A stretch of 15,208 nucleotides of DNA from a bacterium (GTDB lineage: Bacteria > UBA9089 > CG2-30-40-21), in contig JASEHA010000027.1 of NCBI GenBank assembly GCA_030018795.1, positions 1 through 15,208 on the forward strand. Reading direction: 5' to 3'. The notes under the pieces were generated by a model, which had not been told where the DNA came from, made no database searches, and saw only the letters and a program-made list of their open reading frames with translations. Each line of letters opens with the position of its first letter. Position 1 is the stretch's first letter. The position numbers and the translations under genes are program-made. Shown here piece after piece: positions 1 through 7,537 of this stretch.

Positions 1-40
1 TGACTGTTACCTGATTCAAATAGCATTATTAGATACTGAG

Positions 41-199
41 TCAAATCAATCGGTCAATATGCTTTTCCAGCTTGAATATTCGACCATTATATGTCCGAAG
101 CCCTTCAAATACCCCATCCCCGTATAAGATACCATGGTCAAATACAGAAACCTTTGCCTCCTCTTTTGCTACTAATTTTCCGTTCAAATACACCTGCAT
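41..199 (-). pseudogene. ilvE: N-terminal fragment of a class IV aminotransferase (IlvE-like), frame broken
   Basis: The reading frame from ATG at 199 gives 52 residues that match the N-terminus of branched-chain amino acid aminotransferases: an opening MQVYLNGKLV, then VFDHGILYGDGVFEGLR, then HIDRL. The start is supported by an AGGAGG site about 8 nt upstream. The family enzyme, a PLP-dependent transaminase of the last step of Val/Leu/Ile synthesis, is about 290-300 residues, and its catalytic Lys lies well beyond this point. The frame closes at TGA (41-43). Shifting by one base at 44-46 restores FDSVSNNAI, which resembles the expected continuation after HIDRL, but that frame also stops at TGA (16-18). 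So there are either two lesions or sequence errors near the edge. argJ ends 49 nt upstream. The family call is firm; whether the gene is truly dead is not settled. Confidence 0.7.
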
Positions 200-220
200 T
201 ATCAATCCTCCTTATGTGTG

Positions 221-248
221 GTAGAGAACGGTCACAACCGTTCTCTAC
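221..248. repeat. 28-nt GTAG-headed perfect palindrome after argJ
   Basis: The arms GTAGAGAACGGT (221-232) and ACCGTTCTCTAC (237-248) are perfectly complementary around a CACA loop. It begins directly after the argJ stop codon. No T-run follows in the direction of argJ transcription, so it does not look like an intrinsic terminator. Its length and outer stem GTAGAGA match the palindrome at 9194-9221, whose inner stem differs but also pairs. The GTAG head plus hairpin is the known architecture of REP sequences mobilised by RAYT (TnpA_REP) proteins; assignment to that class is inference. Confidence 0.8.
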
Positions 249-1454
249 TTATGTGCTGTAATGAGCATTAAAGCTCACATATTCTTCTGTAATATCACAC
301 CCAAGCACTATAGCCTCTTGAGTACCCTGCTTCATGTCCACGGTTAGCTCAATCTCATTTGCAGACAATAATTGATGAGCAAGTGACGGATCAAACCCTG
401 TGGCACAACTATTCTTGACTAATTGTAGCCTGTCCACATAGATATCAACATCTTTCAGATCAATCTCAACCCCTGCATTTCCAATAGCAGCCAGAATCCT
501 TCCCCAATTAGGATCTGCACCAAACATAGCACACTTGACTAAGGTAGAATTTGCTATTGACAGGCCAATCTTTCTTCCTTTATCCTGATCTGGTGCATTT
601 TTAATATGTATTCTAATCAGCTTTGTTGCTCCCTCAGCATCCTTGACCATCATGGCTGCTAATTCAAGGCAGACAAGATTAAGCCCTGTTTGAAATATAT
701 TCAACTCAAGTTCATTCATTACCACGCCAGATGCTCCATTGGCAAGAATGGCTACCATATCATTTGTGCTTGTATCCCCATCAATGGTTATAGAATTAAA
801 CGAGACATTAACAGCCTCCTGAAGCATTGATGCCAATAATTCCCTGGGCAGCACAGCGTCTGTAGTCAGAAAAGCGAGCATGGTAGCCATATTTGGGGCG
901 ATCATGCCTGCACCCTTGGCCATGCCGCCTATTCTCACCTGTTTACCCTGAATTATAAGCTCTACTGCTGCTTGTTTGGGTCTGGTATCAGTGGTCATGA
1001 TTGCCTCAGCTGCAGATAGATTACCATCCTTAGCCAGCAAGGACAAGGCATTATTTATCCCTGTTTCTATCCTGTCCATCATCAGAAATGTCCCTATCTT
1101 GCCGGTAGAAGCAACAAGGACAGAATCAGCAGAGATATTAATTCCCGCAGCAACAACCTCTGTCATCCTCTGTGCGTCTTTTAATCCTTGCTCTCCAGTA
1201 GCACAGTTGGCACAGCCACTATTTGCTACAATTGCCTGAATAGTTGAAGCAGAGGCAAGGTGTTGCTTTGAGATACTAATCGGTGCTGCCTGAAACCTAT
1301 TGGCTGTAAAAACCGCAGCGGCAACAGATGATTTTTGAGAATAAATAATTGCCAGATCATTCCCAGATGTTTTTAACCCGCAACAAACCCCGGATGCCAG
1401 AAATCCATTTGGGGCAGTAATCCCGCCAGAGATTTGTTGGATATTTGTGTACAC
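249..1454 (-). CDS. argJ: Bifunctional glutamate N-acetyltransferase / amino-acid N-acetyltransferase (ArgJ)
   Basis: ArgJ moves the acetyl group from N-acetylornithine to glutamate (and in bifunctional forms also from acetyl-CoA) in the cyclic arginine pathway. Visible family marks are GGITAPNGFLASGV at the N-terminus, the STGKIG segment of the oxyanion-hole region, the self-cleavage motif in GAGMIAPNMATML, whose Thr (residue 191 from the GTG start) becomes the nucleophile of the beta chain, and the ending EEYVSFNAHYST typical of the family C-terminus. I chose the GTG at 1454 (401 aa, the usual length) because GGAGG lies 10 nt upstream (1465-1469). The frame stays open upstream to a TTG at 1487, but the extra 11 residues have no family match and would contain the Shine-Dalgarno site. 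ietS ends 74 nt upstream and a 28-nt palindrome follows the stop. Confidence 0.95.
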   Translation of the reverse strand: MYTNIQQISGGITAPNGFLASGVCCGLKTSGNDLAIIYSQKSSVAAAVFTANRFQAAPISISKQHLASASTIQAIVANSGCANCATGEQGLKDAQRMTEVVAAGINISADSVLVASTGKIGTFLMMDRIETGINNALSLLAKDGNLSAAEAIMTTDTRPKQAAVELIIQGKQVRIGGMAKGAGMIAPNMATMLAFLTTDAVLPRELLASMLQEAVNVSFNSITIDGDTSTNDMVAILANGASGVVMNELELNIFQTGLNLVCLELAAMMVKDAEGATKLIRIHIKNAPDQDKGRKIGLSIANSTLVKCAMFGADPNWGRILAAIGNAGVEIDLKDVDIYVDRLQLVKNSCATGFDPSLAHQLLSANEIELTVDMKQGTQEAIVLGCDITEEYVSFNAHYST

Positions 1455-1528
1455 TGTATTATTTCCTCCATAACAAGGTGATTGCAAATGAAAATCAATA
1501 GTTTTTGTGTACTCCTAACCTTTGAGCA

Positions 1529-3955
1529 TTATCCTCTCACTCCTACTCTTGTCCTTTCCTGAACTTCATTTCTTAGCAAATTATATATTTCAATATTTTT
1601 AGAATGTTCAACAATAAGTGAAATACAATAAGGTTGAAGGTACTTTTCGTCAGGAATCCATTTATTTGAATTGATTAAGACCAGGGAGATTGGGGCTTGT
1701 ATGGGATTTTTAGGCTCTCGTTTAAATTCTTTCCATGCCTTCTGATGGCATCCTGCCTTTCTGGTGTTAGCACCTGGTTTCATGTCTATTTTAAATTTCT
1801 TTAACTCTTCTGGGATCGACTCATCCTCTGTAGAAATATCTATTTCAGCATACTTATCTATGATCTCATCAGGGCTAACAGAGTGGAATAGATTGAACTC
1901 CATTCGATTGCCAAGGTAACTATCCCCTCTGGTAGCTCGAACAGATGGGTTGAATGTTAGAACAATAGAAATCTTCTTATAGCCTTCGGTTTCAAAATAA
2001 ATACTTGGAATATTTAAAGAGAATACCTGAACTTTATCTAAACCAATTTCTCCCTCGTTGAACAAAACCACTCTATTTTCATAAGAGTAAATTGCTCTTT
2101 CATAATCAGGCAGTCCATATCCTTCAACCTGCAACATACTTTTTTCTTTATCCTTGTCCTCATGGAAACTCGGAATCACTTTATCTTTATACCCTGTTGA
2201 TAACAGGATTAAATTCTTGATAAAATTGGCTGATTTATCGGGGAACTGATTTGCTATCTTACCTGCTAAATGTGCGATTTTGGGGGCTGAAAAGCTGGTA
2301 CCATAGTCAAATGTAAAAAGCTCTTCGGTTGGTTTGTTGGAAAGCAAGGTGATTTTACCACCTGAGTTTTCTGCTATTCGGTTAAATGACTCTCCTAAAA
2401 TCAAATTACCTCCATATTCCACCAGTTCAGGTTTTACCATTCCATTTAATCCACCACCTGTTCTGGTAAAGGGTGAAGGTTCATTTTCTTTTGCAATCGG
2501 TTTCCAGATATCTTCAGCTGTATGCCCATCATCAAAGATTCTTACTGATGGTGCAATAGAACCAACTGTTAATGACAGGGCTGAAGTTGCAGGGTTTATT
2601 ATTTTAAAGTCAGGATTGTCAATCAAGAAATTCGGATAATTATCAATAATGTCTGCAAGATTCTCAAAATATTTTCGGGGGTTTTGATTCCCTGCTGAAA
2701 CAATGAAAACCACCTCAGGATAATCAAAAGCAATATCATCAATTAATGAAGCTAAAGGGAATTGACGGTCAGTAGTTTTCTGCCAAATTTCAGCAGCATT
2801 ACCAAAAGATATGTTAACCACTTTTATTTTATACTCATTATTATCCAGGAAACTTCTAATTGCATCATCCAATTGATGTTCTAATAATTTTTCCGGGTCA
2901 AAGGTTGACTGTATAATATTACCCTCTTGATCCTCTTCAGCAAACATAACCTTTGCTGAAAAAAGCCAATTTGAGGAAGCGAAACTTTTGTTGTCAATAC
3001 AGTGGTCAATATCTCCATAAACAGCACATCCTGAGACAGCAGTTCCATGTCCTACGGTATCATATGTTTCTTCTTCTTCATCCTGAAAATTCTCCTCTCC
3101 TCCTACGCTTTTTTCCAGTAGCGGATGATTTGAAACAATACCTGAGTCTACTACCAAAATACCGGTGGCATTTTCACCCGGTGGATTGATTTCGAGTTCG
3201 GAAACATCCAACTTTCTGTATTCACACGGTTTAAATAAAGGAATAAATGGTCGATCGACTCGGGCAATTTCTTTTAGCTCTAATATTTCATCTAAAATCT
3301 TCTTTGTCAGTTTAACCCTTAATAATGCAAACGATCTTGTAATTAGTTGATCAGAAATTCTAAATTCTCCGGGATTGGGGTATGTCTTCTTTAGTTGCTG
3401 AATAAATTTATTAAGCCTTTCATTCTCCATCCGCCATAATTCGATATTCAGATAATCTGTTTTTTGGGTATCTAAAGGTTTTTTTCGTAACAATGGACCT
3501 TTTTTCTCTTCAGCAGGTATATCGTCTATACCATCTATTGCATTAAAAAAATCGTACCTACCTCTTTCCACTTCTGAATGTTGAGTTAACTTTTTCTTGA
3601 AGTTTTCGAGTTTTTCATCACTGGCAAAGACAATCCAATAACCCTTTTTATCCGGGGCAATAGATAATACCTCCATTCCCATGGGATGAAGAGTTTGTGT
3701 GTCAAAGCGTGTTACATCCACACTTTGATTGATTTTAATACGGAAAATAAGATTAGGGTCTATTTTATTTTGAAATTTTGACTTTAGTTTCTTATAAGAT
3801 TCCGATATCTCAGTTGCCTTTGCGAGATTGTTCTGATAAAATTCTTTCTTTTCTCTTCCTTCAGGAAATTTAAAACCCCCACCCTTGACATCTTTCTTTC
3901 TTTTTTCAAGATTTCCCCTGTATTCAGGCAGGGGTAAATGTTTATATCGTTCCAT
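1529..3955 (-). CDS. ietS: Subtilisin-like serine protease of an IetAS-type defence/TA pair (IetS)
   Basis: An 808-residue peptidase of family S8. The catalytic residues are visible: Asp270 in ILVVDSG, His303 in VGHGTAVSG, oxyanion Asn423 in IVSAGN, and Ser554 in YGTSFSAP. About 250 charged, Lys-rich residues precede the protease domain and about 240 follow it. There is no signal peptide or membrane segment, so it should act in the cytoplasm, unlike most subtilases. The start is fixed by its neighbour: the ATG shares its A with the TAA stop of the upstream AAA ATPase (TAATG), with GGAGAA just upstream, so the two are translationally coupled. A coupled AAA ATPase and cytoplasmic subtilase is the arrangement of IetAS, first described as a plasmid stability and incompatibility pair in Agrobacterium (ATPase as antitoxin, protease as toxin) and later found to protect against phage. 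Function here is inferred from domains and pairing. argJ follows after 74 nt. Confidence 0.85.
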   Translation of the reverse strand: MERYKHLPLPEYRGNLEKRKKDVKGGGFKFPEGREKKEFYQNNLAKATEISESYKKLKSKFQNKIDPNLIFRIKINQSVDVTRFDTQTLHPMGMEVLSIAPDKKGYWIVFASDEKLENFKKKLTQHSEVERGRYDFFNAIDGIDDIPAEEKKGPLLRKKPLDTQKTDYLNIELWRMENERLNKFIQQLKKTYPNPGEFRISDQLITRSFALLRVKLTKKILDEILELKEIARVDRPFIPLFKPCEYRKLDVSELEINPPGENATGILVVDSGIVSNHPLLEKSVGGEENFQDEEEETYDTVGHGTAVSGCAVYGDIDHCIDNKSFASSNWLFSAKVMFAEEDQEGNIIQSTFDPEKLLEHQLDDAIRSFLDNNEYKIKVVNISFGNAAEIWQKTTDRQFPLASLIDDIAFDYPEVVFIVSAGNQNPRKYFENLADIIDNYPNFLIDNPDFKIINPATSALSLTVGSIAPSVRIFDDGHTAEDIWKPIAKENEPSPFTRTGGGLNGMVKPELVEYGGNLILGESFNRIAENSGGKITLLSNKPTEELFTFDYGTSFSAPKIAHLAGKIANQFPDKSANFIKNLILLSTGYKDKVIPSFHEDKDKEKSMLQVEGYGLPDYERAIYSYENRVVLFNEGEIGLDKVQVFSLNIPSIYFETEGYKKISIVLTFNPSVRATRGDSYLGNRMEFNLFHSVSPDEIIDKYAEIDISTEDESIPEELKKFKIDMKPGANTRKAGCHQKAWKEFKREPKNPIQAPISLVLINSNKWIPDEKYLQPYCISLIVEHSKNIEIYNLLRNEVQERTRVGVRG

Positions 3956-4968
3956 TATTTATTCTCCATTTGCCCTTCGCGAATATCTGTCCTGTCAAGG
4001 AAACGCGAAAGGGCAAAATCAATATCTTCTGCTTTTAATACATTATGGTCATTTATTATAGAATATTTCATCGCCTCAATACACATCATCCTTAGATCTG
4101 ATGGTGCAAAGCCTTTTGTCTTTTCAATAAATTCTGATAGGTTTATATCTTCCTTTTGCATAGGCTTTAAGTAGAGTTCAAGAAGGTGTAACCTCTTTTC
4201 TTTGTCAGGAAGTTCAAAGTAAATAACCTCATCAAATCTCCGCCAGATTGCAGAATCAAGTATATGCTGGTGGTTTGTAGCAGCAATAATCAGACTCTGC
4301 CCCTCGAAATTATCCAGCATTTGTAAAAAGTTGTTCACCACACGCTTAATTTCACCGTGTTCATAATGGTCATCCCGATTCTTTCCAATAATATCGAATT
4401 CGTCAAAAAGAACAATCCACATCTCATTACTGATAAAATCAAAAACCTTCCTTAGATTTGTTGCTGTTTCTCCCAGATAAGAAGAAATTATGGAATCAAA
4501 TCTGATATAAACAAGAGGAATATGCAAAACAGAACTAATGAGTTGTGCCGAAAAGGTTTTCCCAGTTCCCGGTTTGCCACAAAAAAGAACCTTATTTTTA
4601 GGACGAAGATTATATGTCTCCAGTATTTCAGAATCCTTCATTTCCTTTACAATTTGCTTGAGAATGGATTTTGTTTTCTCAGATAAAACAAGACTTTCCC
4701 AATCAATATCGTATTCTCTAATTTCAAGAAGAGGAAACCCTTTTTCTGTATCTCTAGGGATAAGAATATTAGATTTATATCGTCTACCGTTATTGCCATT
4801 ATTTAAGATAGGTTTGCTATAAAGAGCTTCTTTTAATTCCCGTGCAACAATAGTATGTTTTTTGCGTTTCTCAAGATTGATAAGATCTTCTGCTTGATGA
4901 TAAAATTCATTAGTATCCTGTTTAGCAAAGGCTATAAATAATCTTTTAATAATTTCTGTTGTAGCCAT
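3955..4968 (-). CDS. ietA: AAA ATPase of an IetAS-type defence/TA pair (IetA)
   Basis: A 337-residue protein with one AAA module in the C-terminal two thirds: Walker A GKPGTGKT (131-138), an aromatic pore-loop-like SYLGET (163-168), Walker B IVLFDE (185-190, Asp189/Glu190), sensor-1 AATN (Asn232), arginine-finger region WRRFDE (Arg243/Arg244), and the small helical domain with FAPSDLR (287-293). The first 120 residues are a helical, charged domain without a clear match, possibly for recognition. AAA modules of this FtsH/katanin-like type form hexameric unfoldases; in IetAS the ATPase restrains or directs the partner protease. ATG at 4968 is preceded by AAAGGTGA about 7 nt upstream. Its stop overlaps the ietS start by one base. 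Upstream lies a 902-base region without a substantial gene, which opens with a strong promoter in the same direction. Confidence 0.87.
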   Translation of the reverse strand: MATTEIIKRLFIAFAKQDTNEFYHQAEDLINLEKRKKHTIVARELKEALYSKPILNNGNNGRRYKSNILIPRDTEKGFPLLEIREYDIDWESLVLSEKTKSILKQIVKEMKDSEILETYNLRPKNKVLFCGKPGTGKTFSAQLISSVLHIPLVYIRFDSIISSYLGETATNLRKVFDFISNEMWIVLFDEFDIIGKNRDDHYEHGEIKRVVNNFLQMLDNFEGQSLIIAATNHQHILDSAIWRRFDEVIYFELPDKEKRLHLLELYLKPMQKEDINLSEFIEKTKGFAPSDLRMMCIEAMKYSIINDHNVLKAEDIDFALSRFLDRTDIREGQMENK

Positions 4969-5131
4969 TTCATTTCACCTTTGTCTCCACAATCAACTGT
5001 TTTGAATGTCCAAGCAACACACAACTGGATAAAGCAGATTAAACAGACACTCATAAACATTCAATCCAGCCTAAAGAGCTTATGGTTCTTTAACAAATCA
5101 TGTGGGTAAGTCCATGTTAAACGCATTAAAA

Positions 5132-5150
5132 TACCACATCAATAGTGGTA
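5132..5150. repeat. Short hairpin in the ietA leader
   Basis: TACCAC (5132-5137) pairs with GTGGTA (5145-5150) around a 7-nt loop. It is small and may be chance; it is recorded because it lies next to a REP-like unit in the same leader. Confidence 0.4.
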
Positions 5151-5163
5151 AATACCATCTAAT

Positions 5164-5187
5164 GGCAGCACAGACATTCCTGCCTGT
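5164..5187 (-). repeat. REP-like unit, ACAGGCA family
   Basis: Read on the minus strand this 24-mer starts ACAGGCAGGAATG and ends CTGTGCTGCC. It agrees at 20 of 24 positions with the unit embedded in panC (minus strand, 10924-10947), which shows that the panC segment is a dispersed repeat. Confidence 0.55.
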
Positions 5188-5303
5188 AGCTTGTATCGTT
5201 GATTCATCATATTTCACAGACAAGTAGTCTTTTGTTGCCAAAGAATCGCAAATTATGACAGCTTAGAGCATACAAACATATACTCACAAAATCAAATAGA
5301 GGC

Positions 5304-5506
5304 GAGTTACAGATTATGGCTCAGGAAAAACGCTAACCTTTTGGCTTGCGGGTGTAGACATGTCAGCGTTTAAGACAGCGATTTGACAGCTTTTAGTCGC
5401 TACAAGATTTTTTGGGATTAATCCCTTCGTTTCTTCACTGCTTTTTCGGTTTTTCAGTCGTTTCTTGCCTTTTTCCTATTTTTTGCTTTTATAATCTGTG
5501 TAACTC
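5304..5506. repeat. About 200-bp segment bounded by inverted repeats
   Basis: GAGTTACAGATTAT (5304-5317) recurs inverted at 5491-5506 as ATAATCTGTGTAACTC, differing only by a 2-nt insertion. The enclosed segment has further short complementary stretches (AAACGCT with AGCGTTT; AGCGA with TCGCT). It abuts and slightly overlaps the 18-bp inverted repeat that begins at 5504. This could be a miniature element or an RNA fold. Confidence 0.55.
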
Positions 5507-5551
5507 GATGTTCAAGTTTTTCAACCTACGATTCTTTCAGTCAAAAATAGA

Positions 5552-5574
5552 TGAGTGAAACGAAGTTTCACTCA
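5552..5574. repeat. 10-bp perfect hairpin with a 3-nt loop
   Basis: TGAGTGAAAC (5552-5561) and GTTTCACTCA (5565-5574) are perfectly complementary. The stem is inside the 221-bp inverted-repeat element. No T-run follows on the minus strand, so it is not a classical terminator. Confidence 0.6.
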
Positions 5575-5581
5575 ATCCTCC

Positions 5582-5617
5582 ACATTACGAATTGAACGCA
5601 TCAAGTAGTACACAATA
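5582..5617. repeat. Dispersed repeat, copy 1
   Basis: This block agrees with 11702-11737 at 34 of 36 positions. After a 10-nt insertion relative to the other copy, similarity resumes over AAAGGCGT and GCAA. It lies within the 221-bp inverted-repeat element. Confidence 0.75.
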
Positions 5618-5736
5618 AGAGACATGAAAGGCGTTGCAATCGTTTTTCATCGAATCCCATTTTTCCTCGCCCTCTCGCCTTCACGACTCCTTGCTTGGTC
5701 ACCAGTAAAAACTTGAACATCGAGTGTAATAAATCT

Positions 5737-5823
5737 TCAAGAATCCTCTGCAATTTCGCTGTGAATAACTTTTACCTGTCCTCTTCCCAATCGTGCATAA
5801 CCTAAAAAGTTATTCATCAACAT
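5737..5823 (-). CDS. Possible 28-residue leader peptide (uncertain)
   Basis: About 16 nt downstream of the expected start site of the 5846-5874 promoter, an ATG at 5823 opens a 28-codon frame (MLMNNFLGYARLG at the start, HSEIAEDS at the end, TGA stop). A weak AAGAG lies about 5 nt upstream of the ATG. The 12-bp inverted pair 5762-5773/5805-5816 falls within it, so translation would disturb that stem. I do not recognise the peptide. The frame may be chance or the remnant of a longer gene. Confidence 0.25.
   Translation of the reverse strand: MLMNNFLGYARLGRGQVKVIHSEIAEDS
5762..5816. repeat. 12-bp inverted repeat just downstream of the leader promoter
   Basis: TGAATAACTTTT (5762-5773) pairs perfectly with AAAAGTTATTCA (5805-5816), with 31 nt between. 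In an RNA from the promoter at 5846-5874 this would be the first stem, about 20 nt after the start. Confidence 0.6.
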
Positions 5824-5845
5824 TCTAACTCTTTTCTGATTCTTT

Positions 5846-5874
5846 ATTATACCAAAGCTATCAAGCATTGTCAA
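5846..5874 (-). promoter_or_regulatory. Perfect sigma70-type promoter (TTGACA-N17-TATAAT)
   Basis: On the minus strand TTGACA (5874-5869) is followed after exactly 17 nt by TATAAT (5851-5846); both hexamers are consensus. The -35 hexamer overlaps the stop codon of the GAF protein gene (5871-5873). Transcription would start near 5839 and run through the 870-nt leader into ietA and ietS. Such a strong site suggests constitutive expression of the leader RNA. Confidence 0.8.
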
Positions 5875-7505
5875 TCTTTTTTGTCCAGCCCAGCACTATC
5901 AAGGGTAATGATGGGCTGGACATCAGGGGTTTGAGTGGGTGCTTTTCTGCTTAAACCCATGGTAAATAAGTTTAGTAAGGTTAATAATACCTGATATTTT
6001 ATGCTGTCAATAGCTGTATTTTCTTTTACACTTCTAATCTCTAATATTCCAATAACCTTATTTTGTTTTTTAAGGGGAAGACAAAGTGGGGTTTCATATA
6101 GCTCATAATTGGTAATATCGCCTCCTGAGGGCAATGGGATAGAATAAGTAGGCATTCCGGTAATAGCTACCTTTCCTGCCAGACCTTCGCCTACCTTTAT
6201 TTTTATCTCATCAGACAAAAATCCTTTCCATGAAAGGGTAAAGAGAACATCATTGGTTGGATTTAATAAAAGAAGTCGATAGCTTTTGAGATTCAGGGTA
6301 TCAGCAGCCTCATCAAAAGCCTTTGTCATTTCGTCTATACTAACAGCCATGATAACTTGCTGAGAAAATTTTTCTATAGCCGTAAATTTATTGGTTACAT
6401 CATCCAGCTTTTGAGTAATAACAACTGTTTTTTTCTTTAGCAGATCAAGTGCCCTTCTTGTATGAGATGCACCCATGGCAACGATAGCGGCATGGGTGAG
6501 AAATTCTCTTACAATCTCTATAGACTTATGATTATATTCCCAAATCCTTTCCTGATTATCAATCCATAAAACACCAAGCATCTTATCTTCTATAATTAAC
6601 GGCAGCACAATCAATGATTTAATCTTATGTCTTTCTAAAAACCTCCTGGCTACATGTTCTTCTCTTGCTGTATCTGTAATAATTAATGCCTCTTTTTTCT
6701 CTACAAGAAGAGTAAACAATTCATCTTCTTTTTTTATCACTATTTCTTTTACCCTGGCAAGTGATAATTTATTAGAATAATAACCAGCCAGCTCACTTGT
6801 ATCATCATTTACAAACATAACTACGCATCTTTCCATCTCTATAAGCTGAAGGATTTCTTTTACCATATATTCTAAGAGATCATCCAGATTTGTTAATCCA
6901 AACATCTTCAGAGCTGTTTCGTAAAGGTCAAAGAATTTATCCTTTTTTGCCTTTGTTCGATTCAACATACTGGATTTTATTTCTACCTCTCTCTTATATT
7001 TTTTTAATTTGGAGGAAAGAAAGCCAACAAAACAGGTAACACCCCAGAACAAAGGCAGGGTGATCACAAGCAGATTGTAGTAACCAATCTCTTCTACATC
7101 CTCGATATGAGCCAGGATACTGACTAAATATGAGGTTGTAACTAAAATGATCACAAATAACCAGCCAGCAAAATCAAAGTAAACCGCAGACAGCACAAGT
7201 GGAATAAGATATATCATATAAAAATTACTGGATATTCCGCCCATGAAATCTATTATCAGGGTTAAAAATAAGACATCAAAGGTAAAGACCAAATAAGGGA
7301 ATGTTTGATGGGTTTTTATGGTATCTGGCAATAGCCGATAAACAAAGCAGGAAAACGCACTAAGGGTAATTATCATGCAAATACCAGAGGTATTGATCGT
7401 TTCTGCATGAGGCAGGAATATAATCAGGAATATAAAAAGGATAATCCCCAATCTTACCCACGAAGAATTATAAATAAATTGATTTATTTCTAATTTTTGA
7501 TCCAT
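5871..7505 (-). CDS. Six-helix membrane protein with two GAF domains, no output domain
   Basis: A 544-residue protein. Six hydrophobic segments fill the N-terminus (about residues 17-31, 41-57, 70-87, 95-110, 114-133, 144-165). A charged linker then leads to GAF domain 1 (about 200-345), a short helical connector, and GAF domain 2 (about 385-515, with VGEGLAGKVAITG). GAF domains bind small ligands or mediate dimer signalling. No histidine kinase, GGDEF, phosphatase or DNA-binding domain follows; the last 25 residues are a Pro/Thr-rich tail. It may signal through a partner in trans. I chose ATG 7505 (MDQKLEIN) because GGAG lies 5-6 nt upstream; the frame extends to ATG 7535, but that start would place the site inside the gene. 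A strong promoter for ietAS overlaps its stop. Ligand and partner are unknown. Confidence 0.85.
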   Translation of the reverse strand: MDQKLEINQFIYNSSWVRLGIILFIFLIIFLPHAETINTSGICMIITLSAFSCFVYRLLPDTIKTHQTFPYLVFTFDVLFLTLIIDFMGGISSNFYMIYLIPLVLSAVYFDFAGWLFVIILVTTSYLVSILAHIEDVEEIGYYNLLVITLPLFWGVTCFVGFLSSKLKKYKREVEIKSSMLNRTKAKKDKFFDLYETALKMFGLTNLDDLLEYMVKEILQLIEMERCVVMFVNDDTSELAGYYSNKLSLARVKEIVIKKEDELFTLLVEKKEALIITDTAREEHVARRFLERHKIKSLIVLPLIIEDKMLGVLWIDNQERIWEYNHKSIEIVREFLTHAAIVAMGASHTRRALDLLKKKTVVITQKLDDVTNKFTAIEKFSQQVIMAVSIDEMTKAFDEAADTLNLKSYRLLLLNPTNDVLFTLSWKGFLSDEIKIKVGEGLAGKVAITGMPTYSIPLPSGGDITNYELYETPLCLPLKKQNKVIGILEIRSVKENTAIDSIKYQVLLTLLNLFTMGLSRKAPTQTPDVQPIITLDSAGLDKKD

Positions 7506-7537
7506 AGTTACTCCTCTTATACTCACTGCTGGCATAC

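Larger units (their letters stand above)
5504..5724. mobile_element. 221-bp MITE-like element with 18-bp perfect terminal inverted repeats
   Basis: CTCGATGTTCAAGTTTTT (5504-5521) is exactly reverse-complementary to 5707-5724. The enclosed DNA has no transposase and includes the 10-bp hairpin at 5552-5574 and a block repeated near panB (11702-11737). Short, non-coding and with perfect inverted ends, it fits a miniature inverted-repeat element. No clear target-site duplication is visible, so a structured leader RNA remains an alternative. Confidence 0.55.
4969..5870 (-). other. Long leader/intergenic region rich in inverted repeats upstream of ietA
   Basis: These 902 bases hold no ORF of convincing size on either strand. 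On the minus strand they begin with a consensus promoter and would form a leader of about 870 nt for ietA. Seen inside are a 12-bp inverted pair (5762-5773 with 5805-5816), an 18-bp perfect inverted pair (5504-5521 with 5707-5724), a 14/16-nt inverted pair (5304-5317 with 5491-5506), a 10-bp hairpin with a 3-nt loop (5552-5574), a 6-bp hairpin TACCAC/GTGGTA (5132-5150), a REP-like copy (5164-5187) and a block shared with 11702-11737. This may be nested miniature elements, a structured RNA, or the decayed remains of inserted DNA. I recognise no RNA family. Confidence 0.6.

Noticed and set aside
221..248. Intrinsic terminator after argJ
   Set aside because: The stem is strong, but no T-run follows in the direction of transcription; the matching hairpin after rimI also lacks one.
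976..1239. Plus-strand open frame of 87 codons within argJ
   Set aside because: It is antisense to a gene with clear family motifs, and shows no ribosome site or recognisable protein.
1455..1487. Longer argJ start (TTG 1487)
   Set aside because: The extension contains the GGAGG that serves the GTG at 1454 and has no family match.
7506..7535. Longer start of the GAF protein (ATG 7535)
   Set aside because: AGAGGAG lies inside this extension at the right distance from ATG 7505.
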